Origin: Ardenticatenaceae bacterium
GTDB taxonomy: Bacteria; Chloroflexota; Anaerolineae; Promineifilales; Promineifilaceae
Length of the DNA stretch: 64,000 nt
Direction of reading: 5' to 3'
NCBI GenBank assembly: GCA_020634395.1
Contig: JACKBU010000010.1
Coordinates: 62,001 to 126,000 of the forward strand
Positions 24,157 through 32,214 of the stretch are shown piece by piece. The notes under the pieces are model-generated. The model saw only the letters and a list, made by a program, of their open reading frames with translations, was not told where the DNA came from and searched no databases. Each line of letters starts with the position of its first letter. Position 1 is the first letter of the stretch. The position numbers and the translations under genes are program-made.

Positions 24157-25620
24157 TTAAGTCTCTTTACGGATATCGATTTCGTCGAACGACATGGCGT
24201 TGGTGGTAGCGATGGCTACGGCCGCGGCAATGGACAGGGCGCGCTCTATGTCCTGGTCATCGAAATCGCCATCCTGTTTGTTAATAAGCTGTAAAGCGCC
24301 AACCACCTGGCCGCGGAAGATTAAGGGGACGCACAAAATCGACTGCGTCCTGAACCCAGTGCGGTCATCGACACTGCGATAGTGTAAGGGGTGGCTGGCA
24401 ACATCGTTAGAATAAATGCCTGTTCCTGTTTGGGCTACGTGACCCACAAATCCTTCGCCGATCGGCACAGCCAGCTGCGACAAGACCTCTGTCGTCGTGC
24501 CCACATTGGCCAGCACACTTAACGTGCCGCGTATGGAATCCAGCCACCACAAAGAGGCCACTTCCACATCCCAGCTTTCGTGGATTTGTTTGATGGCCAG
24601 ATGCAGCACTTCATCCAGATCGAGCGTGGAGGTGATCGTACGGGTGATGTCAATGAGGGTACGCAGTTCATCCAATTTACGTGCCAGGGCGTGGTCGGCG
24701 GCTTGCAAGACACGAGCGTTTTCTAGGGCAATGGCGGCATAATCGGCCAGGAAGGAAAGGAGAAATTCATCTCGTTTGCTGAAGGAACGCATGGCAACCT
24801 GGTTGCTAACGGCCAGAGCGCCCATGACCACGCCCCGCAGTTTGAGCGGCACGCAGAGAATCGATCGGGCATAGTGCCCGGCTTTGAGCATAATGCCTTC
24901 GCCGGTGAAACGTGACTGGCGAAACGGCCGTCCCTGACGCACCACCTCACCCAGATACGATTCCTCATTGATTAGTGCAGTCTCCCCATCCTGGTCGCCA
25001 GACTGATCTACCTTGCCGTAAGCTTTCAGACGCGCACCCGAATCGTCCACAAGCCAGATGCGGCTCCCCTCAGCATCGGTCAGGTAAGTGGCCGCTTCCA
25101 AAACACGCTCCAACACCTGGTCTACACTCAACAGCGACGTAATCGCCTTGCCGATCTTAAACAAAGTGTTCATTTCATGCGTCTGGCGGCTTAACTCCAC
25201 CTTGACGCGGCGCAGCTGCTCGGCAAGCTCCGTTTTGTCGTGCAGCAAACGTGTTTCCACCAGCGACCGGTCAATCGTCTCCACCACTTCATCAACCGTA
25301 AAAGGCTTGATCAGGTAATCCTTCGCTCCCAGGCGAAAAGCCTCAATCGCACTCAACTCCGATCCATATCCTGTCATTAAAATAACCGGCGTACTGATCG
25401 ACTCCTGTGCCATTTGCTGCAATACGTCCAGGCCCGTCATTTCCGGCAAATTAAAGTCAAGCATCACCAGGTCAGGTTTCTTTTCACGAATACAGGCCAA
25501 ACCCGACTGCCCATCATAAGCATATAACGTTTTATAACCAAAAGTGGGTAGCACGTGTTCCGTAAGATGCTTCACTATCTCGCGGCTATCGTCAATAATT
25601 AAAATCTGTTCACCACTCAT
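24157..25620 (-). CDS. Response regulator with two GAF domains
   Basis: This is a 487-residue cytoplasmic protein. Residues 5-120 are a receiver domain with the acidic pocket DDS near 10, the phospho-Asp in LVMLDFNLPEM near 54, the Thr/Ser in VILMTGYG and the Lys in DYLIKPFT. A signalling coiled coil follows (KTELAEQLRRVKVELSRQTH). GAF1 spans about 150-300 (SILCVPLKLRGVVMGALAVS) and GAF2 about 325-480 (SILCVPLIFRGQVVGALQLI). No HTH, GGDEF, kinase or phosphatase output is present, so the GAF domains are the output or a ligand-gated partner interface. The cognate histidine kinase is not in the window. Confidence 0.92.
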   Translation of the reverse strand: MSGEQILIIDDSREIVKHLTEHVLPTFGYKTLYAYDGQSGLACIREKKPDLVMLDFNLPEMTGLDVLQQMAQESISTPVILMTGYGSELSAIEAFRLGAKDYLIKPFTVDEVVETIDRSLVETRLLHDKTELAEQLRRVKVELSRQTHEMNTLFKIGKAITSLLSVDQVLERVLEAATYLTDAEGSRIWLVDDSGARLKAYGKVDQSGDQDGETALINEESYLGEVVRQGRPFRQSRFTGEGIMLKAGHYARSILCVPLKLRGVVMGALAVSNQVAMRSFSKRDEFLLSFLADYAAIALENARVLQAADHALARKLDELRTLIDITRTITSTLDLDEVLHLAIKQIHESWDVEVASLWWLDSIRGTLSVLANVGTTTEVLSQLAVPIGEGFVGHVAQTGTGIYSNDVASHPLHYRSVDDRTGFRTQSILCVPLIFRGQVVGALQLINKQDGDFDDQDIERALSIAAAVAIATTNAMSFDEIDIRKET

Positions 25621-25781
25621 ACGTTTTCTCAGAAGCGATGCATGAAATGCTATTTACGAAGAAAGCCAGCATCCCCCCTACACATCGCCACAACTACCAC
25701 AATATTTTGCCCAAAGCTTATGCACTTCCTGATACGCATTGGGGGTTCGCCACGAATGATTATAACATAGCCCGCCGCTTC

Positions 25782-25809
25782 TTGACACGCCCGGTGCGGA
25801 GCCTATAAT
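25782..25809 (+). promoter_or_regulatory. Promoter of hutU
   Basis: TTGACA at 25782-25787 and TATAAT at 25804-25809 are 16 bases apart. The start codon at 25817 lies seven bases after the -10 box, so the mRNA should be leaderless. Confidence 0.8.
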
Positions 25810-25816
25810 CCACTTT

Positions 25817-27469
25817 ATGAAACGCATAATCCACTCCCCTACTGGACCAGAACTGCACTGCAAAGGGTGGCTGCAAGAAGCAGCTTACCGGATGCTGCAG
25901 AATAACCTAGACCCGGAAGTTGCCGGTGACCCGGATAATTTGATCGTCTACGGCGGGCGGGGCAAGGCAGCCCGCAATTGGGAGGCGTTCGACGCCATTC
26001 TTGCCAGCCTGCGCGAGTTGGAAAATGACGAAACCCTGCTCGTGCAAAGTGGCAAACCGGTCGCTGTCTTCCGCTCGCATCCAGACGCGCCGCGCGTGCT
26101 GATCGCCAATTCCAACATCGTGCCGCATTGGGCCACCCAGGAAAATTTCGATAAGTGGGAAGCAGAAGGTCTGATCATGTACGGGCAGATGACGGCCGGC
26201 AGTTGGATTTACATTGGCACGCAGGGTATTTTGCAGGGCACGTTTGAGACATTTGCGGCGGCGGCTAAACAAGCAGGCTGGCCCTCGCTGAAAGGCAAGT
26301 GGGTGCTCACGGCCGGTTTGGGCGAGATGGGCGGCGCGCAGCCCCTGGCCGTGACGATGAACGGCGGTGTGGGCCTCATCGTGGAGGTGGATGAGTGGCG
26401 TGCCCGGCGGCGGTTAGACCACGAGTATATTGACGAGGTGGCGGAAACGCTGGATGAGGCGCTGGAACGCGTGCAGCATTATCTGGACGCCGGTGAGCCG
26501 CGTTCGATTGGCCTCATCGACAACGCGGCCGCGGTGTTTCCGGAACTGCTGGAACGCGGCTTAATCCCGGACATCGTGACCGACCAGACCTCGGCGCACG
26601 ATTATCTGGCATATTTCCCCCATCACCTGAGTTTTGCCGACGGCCGTTCCCTTCGTGAAACCGATCCCGCCGAATTTATGCGCCTGTCCGGCGAATCGAT
26701 GGCCCGGCAGTGCGCCGCCATGGTCGAGTTCCAGAAACGCGGCGCGATCGTCTTCGATTACGGCAACAATTTGCGCCAGCGCGCCTTCGACGCCGGGGTA
26801 GAAGAGGCGTTTAACTATCCCGGATTTGTGCCGGCTTATATCCGCCCACTTTTCTGCGAAGGCAAAGGCCCCTTCCGCTGGGTAGCCCTCAGCGGCGACC
26901 CTGAAGATATTTACGCCACCGACCGCGCCATTTTAGAACTATTCCCGGAAGATGAATCACTGCACCGCTGGATTTCGATGGCCCAGGAACAGGTCCATTT
27001 CCAGGGTTTGCCGGCGCGCATTTGCTGGCTGGGCTACGGCGAACGGGACAAAGCCGGCCTGAAGTTCAATGAAATGGTGGCCAGCGGCGAAGTGAAAGCA
27101 CCCATCGTCATCGGCCGTGACCATTTGGATGCCGGGTCGGTAGCCAGCCCCAACCGGGAGACGGAGAGCATGAAGGACGGCTCCGACGCCATCGGCGACT
27201 GGCCGATTTTGAATGCGCTGATTAACGCCGTAAACGGGGCGACCTGGGTCAGCTTTCACCATGGCGGCGGCGTGGGCATTGGCTACAGCCTGCATGCCGG
27301 CCAGGTAATTGTGGCCGACGGCACGCCGGAAGCGGCCGCCCGCCTGAAGCGGGTGCTGACGTCTGATCCGGGCATGGGCGTGGCCCGCCACGTGGACGCC
27401 GGCTACCAGCGAGCCATCGATGTGGCCCGCGAGCGCGGTGTCCATATCCCCATGATGAAAAAAAGCTAG
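25817..27469 (+). CDS. hutU: Urocanate hydratase
   Basis: This 550-residue NAD-dependent enzyme performs step two of histidine degradation: urocanate plus water gives imidazolone propionate. Family blocks are GGRGKAARNWEAFDAI, then SNIVPHWATQENFDKWEAEG, GQMTAGSWIYIGTQGI and the NAD-binding LTAGLGEMGGAQPLAVTMNG. Also present are VTDQTSAHDYLAYFP, ARICWLGYGERDKAGLKFNE and WVSFHHGGGVGIGYSLHAGQ. Length is normal. It is monocistronic behind its own leaderless promoter and ends in a strong terminator; hutH, hutI and hutG are not in the window. Confidence 0.97.
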   Translation: MKRIIHSPTGPELHCKGWLQEAAYRMLQNNLDPEVAGDPDNLIVYGGRGKAARNWEAFDAILASLRELENDETLLVQSGKPVAVFRSHPDAPRVLIANSNIVPHWATQENFDKWEAEGLIMYGQMTAGSWIYIGTQGILQGTFETFAAAAKQAGWPSLKGKWVLTAGLGEMGGAQPLAVTMNGGVGLIVEVDEWRARRRLDHEYIDEVAETLDEALERVQHYLDAGEPRSIGLIDNAAAVFPELLERGLIPDIVTDQTSAHDYLAYFPHHLSFADGRSLRETDPAEFMRLSGESMARQCAAMVEFQKRGAIVFDYGNNLRQRAFDAGVEEAFNYPGFVPAYIRPLFCEGKGPFRWVALSGDPEDIYATDRAILELFPEDESLHRWISMAQEQVHFQGLPARICWLGYGERDKAGLKFNEMVASGEVKAPIVIGRDHLDAGSVASPNRETESMKDGSDAIGDWPILNALINAVNGATWVSFHHGGGVGIGYSLHAGQVIVADGTPEAAARLKRVLTSDPGMGVARHVDAGYQRAIDVARERGVHIPMMKKS

Positions 27470-27482
27470 AGAAAGAGAGTTG

Positions 27483-27513
27483 AATGGCAGGCGGACAGCG
27501 CCTGCCATTTTTT
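27483..27513 (+). terminator. Intrinsic terminator of hutU
   Basis: AATGGCAGGCG and CGCCTGCCATT form a perfect 11-bp stem around GACAG, followed by TTTTTT. The T-run touches the stop codon of the convergent HAD gene. Confidence 0.9.
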
Positions 27514-28261
27514 ATTCAGACCAGTCGTCGAGAACGGCCGTTAGTTCCAGCAAATTTTCGATCGTCGCGTCCGGGGTGAGCCAGTCCGGCAGGTGAAAAC
27601 GCTGGTTGGCGCGCAGCAGTACGGCACGCATTCCGGCGGCGTGCGCGCCCACAATGTCGTGTTCCGGGGAATCGCCGATGAAGATGGCCCGGGCCGGTTG
27701 CACGCCCAAATCCTCCAAAACGTGCAGATAGGGCGTGGGCTGTGGTTTCCACTTGGCCGCATCCGCAGAAAAAAGCATGGCATCAAAATAACCATCCAGG
27801 CCAAAACGCTGCAGGTCGTTGATGTGGGCGGCGCCGGTAAACATCGTGTTGGACAAAAGACCCAATTTGTACCCGGCAGACTTCAGGTAAGTGAGGATTT
27901 CTTGTGCGCCGGGCAGGGGATGGGCCTGGGAGCATAAGGCAGTCTGGTATAGTTCGGCGGCTTCTGCCAGCCAGTCTGGCTGGATGCCGTTGGCCCCCGC
28001 GCAGGTGTGCAGAATGTCATCGAGAAAGTCTATGAGGCGCAGGTTTTGGTGGCCGGATACGGCCGTTTCCCACTTCCCCGGCAAAATAGAAAAGCCCGTA
28101 TCCCGGAAAACCGTAAATTCTGGCAGCTGGCCGCCTTGTGCACGCAAGTAATCATAAGCCGCCTGCAAACCCGGCGTTTCCAGCGCCGGCCAGGCATCGT
28201 AAGGGCCGGTATACTCAATCAGCGTCCCCCCCAGGTCAAAAACAACTGCCTCTATGCTCAC
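27512..28261 (-). CDS. HAD-superfamily hydrolase (YjjG/HAD-IA-like phosphatase)
   Basis: This 249-residue protein is a haloacid-dehalogenase-type phosphatase. Motif I is VVFDLGGTLIEY (the second catalytic Asp is replaced by Gly, see below), motif II is LGLLSNTMF, motif III is KWKPQPTPYLHVL, and motif IV is AIFIGDSPEHDIVGA. In motif I the sequence is DLGGT rather than DxDGT, a common HAD-IA variant that may affect activity. I chose the GTG at 28261, six bases after GGAG; the longer frame starting with ATG would begin inside the heptamer hairpin and translate it as MFIVLCL. The substrate is unknown. Confidence 0.87.
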   Translation of the reverse strand: MSIEAVVFDLGGTLIEYTGPYDAWPALETPGLQAAYDYLRAQGGQLPEFTVFRDTGFSILPGKWETAVSGHQNLRLIDFLDDILHTCAGANGIQPDWLAEAAELYQTALCSQAHPLPGAQEILTYLKSAGYKLGLLSNTMFTGAAHINDLQRFGLDGYFDAMLFSADAAKWKPQPTPYLHVLEDLGVQPARAIFIGDSPEHDIVGAHAAGMRAVLLRANQRFHLPDWLTPDATIENLLELTAVLDDWSE

Positions 28262-28271
28262 ATTTTGCTCC

Positions 28272-28339
28272 AAAAAGACGAACGATAAACAGAGAACGAT
28301 GAACACCGTTCCCCGTTCATCGTTCTCTGTTCATCGTTC
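28272..28339 (-). terminator. Heptamer-repeat hairpin acting as terminator after mutS2
   Basis: Two 25-base arms (28280-28304 and 28315-28339) pair with one mismatch around a 10-base loop. On the minus strand the hairpin is followed within three bases by CTTTTTGG. The arms consist of AACGATG/AACAGAG heptamers, and the right arm touches the mutS2 stop codon. Confidence 0.75.
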
Positions 28340-30775
28340 CTAATTATGTTCTACCAGTTTGGCCACCGTCACGCCGGCGCCGCCTTCACCATCTTTGCCT
28401 TCTTCCCAGGAGGAAACGTGGCTGTTGCTTTTGAGGGCTGTGCGCACACCTTCACGCATGCGCCCGGTGCCTTTGCCGTGGATGATGCGTACCCAGGGCA
28501 TGCGCGACAGGAAAGCCGTATCCAGAAAGCGCTCTAGTTCGGCCAGGCCTTCTTCCACGCGCTTGCCGCGCAAATCCAGTTCAAACCCGCTGGCCGATGA
28601 GACGGAGGCGCTGTAGCCGCTGCTCTCAATCTCTTCTTCTTCCTCCACCGGCCGGCCTTTAAATTCCAGGTCTTCAAAGCGAGCGCGCATTTGCAGACGG
28701 CCCATGGCGACAACGGCCTCGTTGTTGCCCAGCGACACTACTTCGCCTTTACGGTCCAGCGATTTCACCAGGACGGTATCGCCGACTTGGAGTTTACGGC
28801 GAATTTGTTTGGTAGACGGTTTGGGCGGGGAGGTAACGGCCGTAATCGGCTTCAGCTCTGTCTCCTCGACGGTGGCCACTTCCTGGCTCACCTTTTTTAG
28901 CTGGTTCAACGACACCGCGTCGCGAATCTGGCGGCGGGCGCGGGCCAGTTCCGCCTGCACCGCCTCAATTTCCGCCCGGGCCTGCGCCTGCGCTTCGGCC
29001 AGGATTTCGCGGCGTTCTTCTTCGATTTGCGCCAGGCGATCCGCCAGTTCGCTGCGCTGGCTCTCCGCCTCGCGCAGCGCCAGGCGCGTCCCAGCTTCCT
29101 CCGACTCCATCTTGTCGCGCAAATCGTAGATCGTGTCCAGCAGGCTTTCCGCTTTATGGCTGCCTGCGCCAATCAGGTGCATGGCATCTTCCAGAATGGT
29201 CTCATCCAACCCCAACCGGCGGGCAATGGCAATGGCGTTAGAACGGCCGGGCAGCCCAATCGTCATCTCGTAGGTGGGCGAAAGCGTGTCCACGTCGAAC
29301 AGCAGCGAGGCATTGGTCGCCCCATCCGTCTGGCTGGCGTAGAGTTTTAGCTCCGGGTAATGGGTGGCAATGAACGTCGTCGCTCCTTTGTCGCGCAGGA
29401 AACTGACGATGGACTGGGCGAGCGCCGCGCCTTCGGCCGGATCTGTGCCAGAGCCTAACTCGTCAAACAGCACCAGGGAGCGCTCATCCACCTGCTGCAG
29501 GATGCGGGTGATGTTGGTGATGTGGGCCGAGAAAGTAGACAGACTTTGTTCGATGGACTGCTCGTCGCCGATGTCGGCAAACACGTTGTCGAATAAGGTC
29601 AGGCGCGCCTCTTTAGCCGGCAGGTGCAGACCAGATTGGGCCATCAGAACCATCAGGCCGGTAGTTTTGAGGCTGACCGTTTTACCGCCAGTATTCGGGC
29701 CAGTGATCAACACGATGAAAATGTCTTCATCCAGCGTCAGGTCTGTGGGCACGACGGTGGCCGGATCCAGCAGCGGATGGCGCGCCCCCTTGATCCAGAT
29801 GGTGGAGCCAGGGTGCGGATTAGGCGGCGGCGGGGTCCATTTTTCGCGCTCGTTGGCGTGTTTGGGCGGGCGTGGGGCGGCAAAGACGCGCCAATCCACA
29901 AAATCCGGCTCCACGCCGTGGATAACGGAAGCATAGCGGGCGCGGGCAAAAATCAGATCCAGTTCGGCCATGCGTTCCACGACACGCTTGATGCTGTCGC
30001 CTTGCTCGGCCACCTGCTGTGAAAGTTCGGCCAGGATACGCTGGATTTCTTCTTGCTCAGCGATTTGCAGGCCGCGGTACTCGTTGTTCAGGTCTACAGT
30101 GGCCAGCGGCTCGATCCACAGGGTAGCGCCGCTGCCGCTCTGGTCGTGGACGATGCCTTTGATGCGGCCTTTGGCGTCGGCGCGCAGCGGCACGACGTAA
30201 CGGCCGCTGCGCATGGAAACGAGCGGCTCTTGCAGGTATTGGTTTTGGCTGCTTTGCAGGATGCGCTGGAGCTTTTCCTGGATACGGCCGTGTACCACCC
30301 GTAGTTCCTGGCGCAGCCGGGCCAGCTTGGGGCTGGCGCTGTCCAGCACCTCGCCGCGTTCATCGAGCGTCTGGCTGATGGCCGATACCAGGCCGGGGCA
30401 TTCCTCAATCAGTTCGGCGATTTCCGCCAGGTGGGGGAAGGTTTCTTCGGCCTTGAGCAAATTGCGGCGCAAATTGCGGGCGGCCACCAGCGTGCTGCGG
30501 ATGTCTAGCAGTTCTTCAGCCGGCAGGGTGAAACCGCGCTCGGCGTTGTCTACCGGGCGGCGCACATCGCGCGCCCCACCGATGGTGACATTGCTGTGGC
30601 TGTCCAACAGGCGTGCAGCTTCGGCCGTTTCGGTCTGCCACTGGCGCGCTTCCAGCACATCGGTGGTGGGCTGGAGGGCCAGGGCGAGTTCTTCGCCGCC
30701 GCTAAAGCTGGTGTAGCCAGCCAATATCTGGCGCACCTTATCAAATTCCAGGGTGATTAAACTCTTGCTATCCAT
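28340..30775 (-). CDS. mutS2: MutS2 family ATPase / Smr endonuclease
   Basis: This is an 811-residue protein. It has the MutS core and clamp helices, Walker A ITGPNTGGKTVSLKT, the ABC signature region DIGDEQSIEQSLSTFSAHI and Walker B SLVLFDELGSGTDPAEGAAL. A long coiled coil (about 510-610) is followed by a KOW-like basic segment. The C-terminal Smr domain (about 730-811) has ELDLRGKRVEEGLAELERFL and the nuclease-associated HGKGTGRMREGVR. MutS2 resolves branched DNA and suppresses recombination; in Bacillus the homologue (RqcU) also rescues collided ribosomes. It lacks the MutS mismatch-recognition domain, as expected. The 3' end runs into a heptamer-repeat terminator. Confidence 0.97.
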   Translation of the reverse strand: MDSKSLITLEFDKVRQILAGYTSFSGGEELALALQPTTDVLEARQWQTETAEAARLLDSHSNVTIGGARDVRRPVDNAERGFTLPAEELLDIRSTLVAARNLRRNLLKAEETFPHLAEIAELIEECPGLVSAISQTLDERGEVLDSASPKLARLRQELRVVHGRIQEKLQRILQSSQNQYLQEPLVSMRSGRYVVPLRADAKGRIKGIVHDQSGSGATLWIEPLATVDLNNEYRGLQIAEQEEIQRILAELSQQVAEQGDSIKRVVERMAELDLIFARARYASVIHGVEPDFVDWRVFAAPRPPKHANEREKWTPPPPNPHPGSTIWIKGARHPLLDPATVVPTDLTLDEDIFIVLITGPNTGGKTVSLKTTGLMVLMAQSGLHLPAKEARLTLFDNVFADIGDEQSIEQSLSTFSAHITNITRILQQVDERSLVLFDELGSGTDPAEGAALAQSIVSFLRDKGATTFIATHYPELKLYASQTDGATNASLLFDVDTLSPTYEMTIGLPGRSNAIAIARRLGLDETILEDAMHLIGAGSHKAESLLDTIYDLRDKMESEEAGTRLALREAESQRSELADRLAQIEEERREILAEAQAQARAEIEAVQAELARARRQIRDAVSLNQLKKVSQEVATVEETELKPITAVTSPPKPSTKQIRRKLQVGDTVLVKSLDRKGEVVSLGNNEAVVAMGRLQMRARFEDLEFKGRPVEEEEEIESSGYSASVSSASGFELDLRGKRVEEGLAELERFLDTAFLSRMPWVRIIHGKGTGRMREGVRTALKSNSHVSSWEEGKDGEGGAGVTVAKLVEHN

Positions 30776-30878
30776 GTTGGCGTTAGTATATCTGAAATTA
30801 AGTAGGGGAACAGACGGCCGTTACCGACCAATTTTGCTTCACTGCCCCTAAAGTACCAGCCTATAAGGCCCTGACGGT

Positions 30879-30907
30879 TTGGTAGCGGTGTGCTTTTCCG
30901 TTAAAAT
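30879..30907 (+). promoter_or_regulatory. Putative promoter of the ABC-ATPase gene
   Basis: TTGGTA (30879-30884) and TAAAAT (30902-30907) are 17 bases apart. The predicted start falls next to a GTG at 30915, in frame with the gene, which would make a leaderless start possible. Confidence 0.45.
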
Positions 30908-30929
30908 TTGCCTCGTGGGTAGCGAAGAA

Positions 30930-32189
30930 ATGATTGAGACAGGCGAGTCTCCTGTCATCCGGTTTGAGGGTGTAAGCAAGCGCTTCACGTTCACGCGAGA
31001 GAAATCACAGAGCATTCTGGAGATTCTGCTGTCGGCGTTCCGGCGCAAGTCGGCGGCGGCGCAGGACCGCGACCTGTGGGCGCTGCGCGACGTCAGCTTT
31101 GATATTTTGCCGGGGCAGTGTGTGGGAATTGTGGGCCGGAATGGCAGTGGTAAAAGCACGGCCCTCAAGCTGGCGGCGCGTATCCTCCGCCCGACAAACG
31201 GCCGTGTCTGGATTCGCGGCCGGGTGGGCGCGCTGCTAGAACTGGGCGCCGGCTTCCATCCCGACCTGACCGGGCGAGAAAACATCTATCTCAACGCCTC
31301 GCTGCTGGGCCTTTCTCAGGCCGACATCGACGAGTGTTTTGCCCAAATTGTCGAGTTTTCCGAATTGGGGGACTTCATCGAAATGCCGGTCAAGCATTAT
31401 TCCTCCGGCATGTACATGCGCCTGGGGTTTAGCGTAGCCATCCACATCAAACCAGACATCTTAATCGTTGATGAGATCTTGGCCGTGGGCGACCAGGCTT
31501 TCCAGGCCAAGTGCATCGACCGCATCTATGATATGCGCGACAAGGGCACAACAATTGTGATGGTGAGCCACAATTTAAATATTTTGCGCAGTCTGTGCTC
31601 GCATCTGTTGTGGATTGACCACGGTGCGCTGCGGATGTGGGGGCCTACGGAAGAGGTGGCCGCGCAGTATATGGCTTACGCCTATGAACAAGAGGCACGG
31701 CAGGCCGAATCAACGGCAGAGAGTGGGGCTTTTAAGCGTTGGGGCAGCGGCGAAGTGGAGATTACGGCCGTGCGCTTTTTGAACAGCGAGGGCAAAGAAA
31801 CAAACACCTTCACCACCGACGAGGCCATGACCATCGAACTCGCTTACACCGCCCACCAACCGATTAAGTCGCCGGAGTTTGGGTTTGATATTTTGCGCCA
31901 GGATGGCGCGCACGTCAGCCGGCCCAACAGTGTTTTATCCGGGCTTAACGTCGGCACGGTTATGGGGTCCGGTAAAGTTTGTTATCACATTGACCGGCTG
32001 CCACTGCTGCCGGCAAAGTACAGGGTAACGGCGGCAATTTATAACGGCCGTCACCAATCCGCCTACGATCATCATGATCAGGCATACACTTTTCGTATTG
32101 TTCCGTCTGAATCGACCCATGAGCTGTATGGTCTGGTTCAGCTGCCGGCGACCTGGGAGTTTCAACCCGAGGCGCCGGTTCCCATGTGA
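30930..32189 (+). CDS. Polysaccharide ABC transporter ATPase (Wzt/TagH-like) with carbohydrate-binding C-domain
   Basis: This is a 419-residue protein. The N-terminal ABC domain has Walker A GRNGSGKSTALK, the TagH-type Q-loop region LELGAGFHPDLTGRENIYLN, signature YSSGMYMRLGFSVA and Walker B ILIVDEILAVGD. Residues about 260-419 are a beta-rich Wzt_C-like domain (FNSEGKETNTFTTDEAMTIE), which in Wzt recognises the finished polysaccharide end. The protein should energise export of a surface glycan, but the permease partner is not adjacent, so it must work with one encoded elsewhere. The ATG at 30930 is used; an in-frame GTG at 30915 matches the predicted transcription start and is a real alternative. 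Confidence 0.9.
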   Translation: MIETGESPVIRFEGVSKRFTFTREKSQSILEILLSAFRRKSAAAQDRDLWALRDVSFDILPGQCVGIVGRNGSGKSTALKLAARILRPTNGRVWIRGRVGALLELGAGFHPDLTGRENIYLNASLLGLSQADIDECFAQIVEFSELGDFIEMPVKHYSSGMYMRLGFSVAIHIKPDILIVDEILAVGDQAFQAKCIDRIYDMRDKGTTIVMVSHNLNILRSLCSHLLWIDHGALRMWGPTEEVAAQYMAYAYEQEARQAESTAESGAFKRWGSGEVEITAVRFLNSEGKETNTFTTDEAMTIELAYTAHQPIKSPEFGFDILRQDGAHVSRPNSVLSGLNVGTVMGSGKVCYHIDRLPLLPAKYRVTAAIYNGRHQSAYDHHDQAYTFRIVPSESTHELYGLVQLPATWEFQPEAPVPM

Positions 32190-32214
32190 ACCCGTAAATA
32201 GAGGTTTTTTAACC

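Noticed and set aside
25678..25863. 60-codon minus-strand frame upstream of hutU
   Set aside because: It overlaps the hutU promoter and start, and has no homology that I recognise or ribosome site.
28262..28306. ATG start of the HAD gene giving MFIVLCLSFVFLEQN
   Set aside because: This peptide is the translated heptamer hairpin; GGAG before the GTG at 28261 fits much better.
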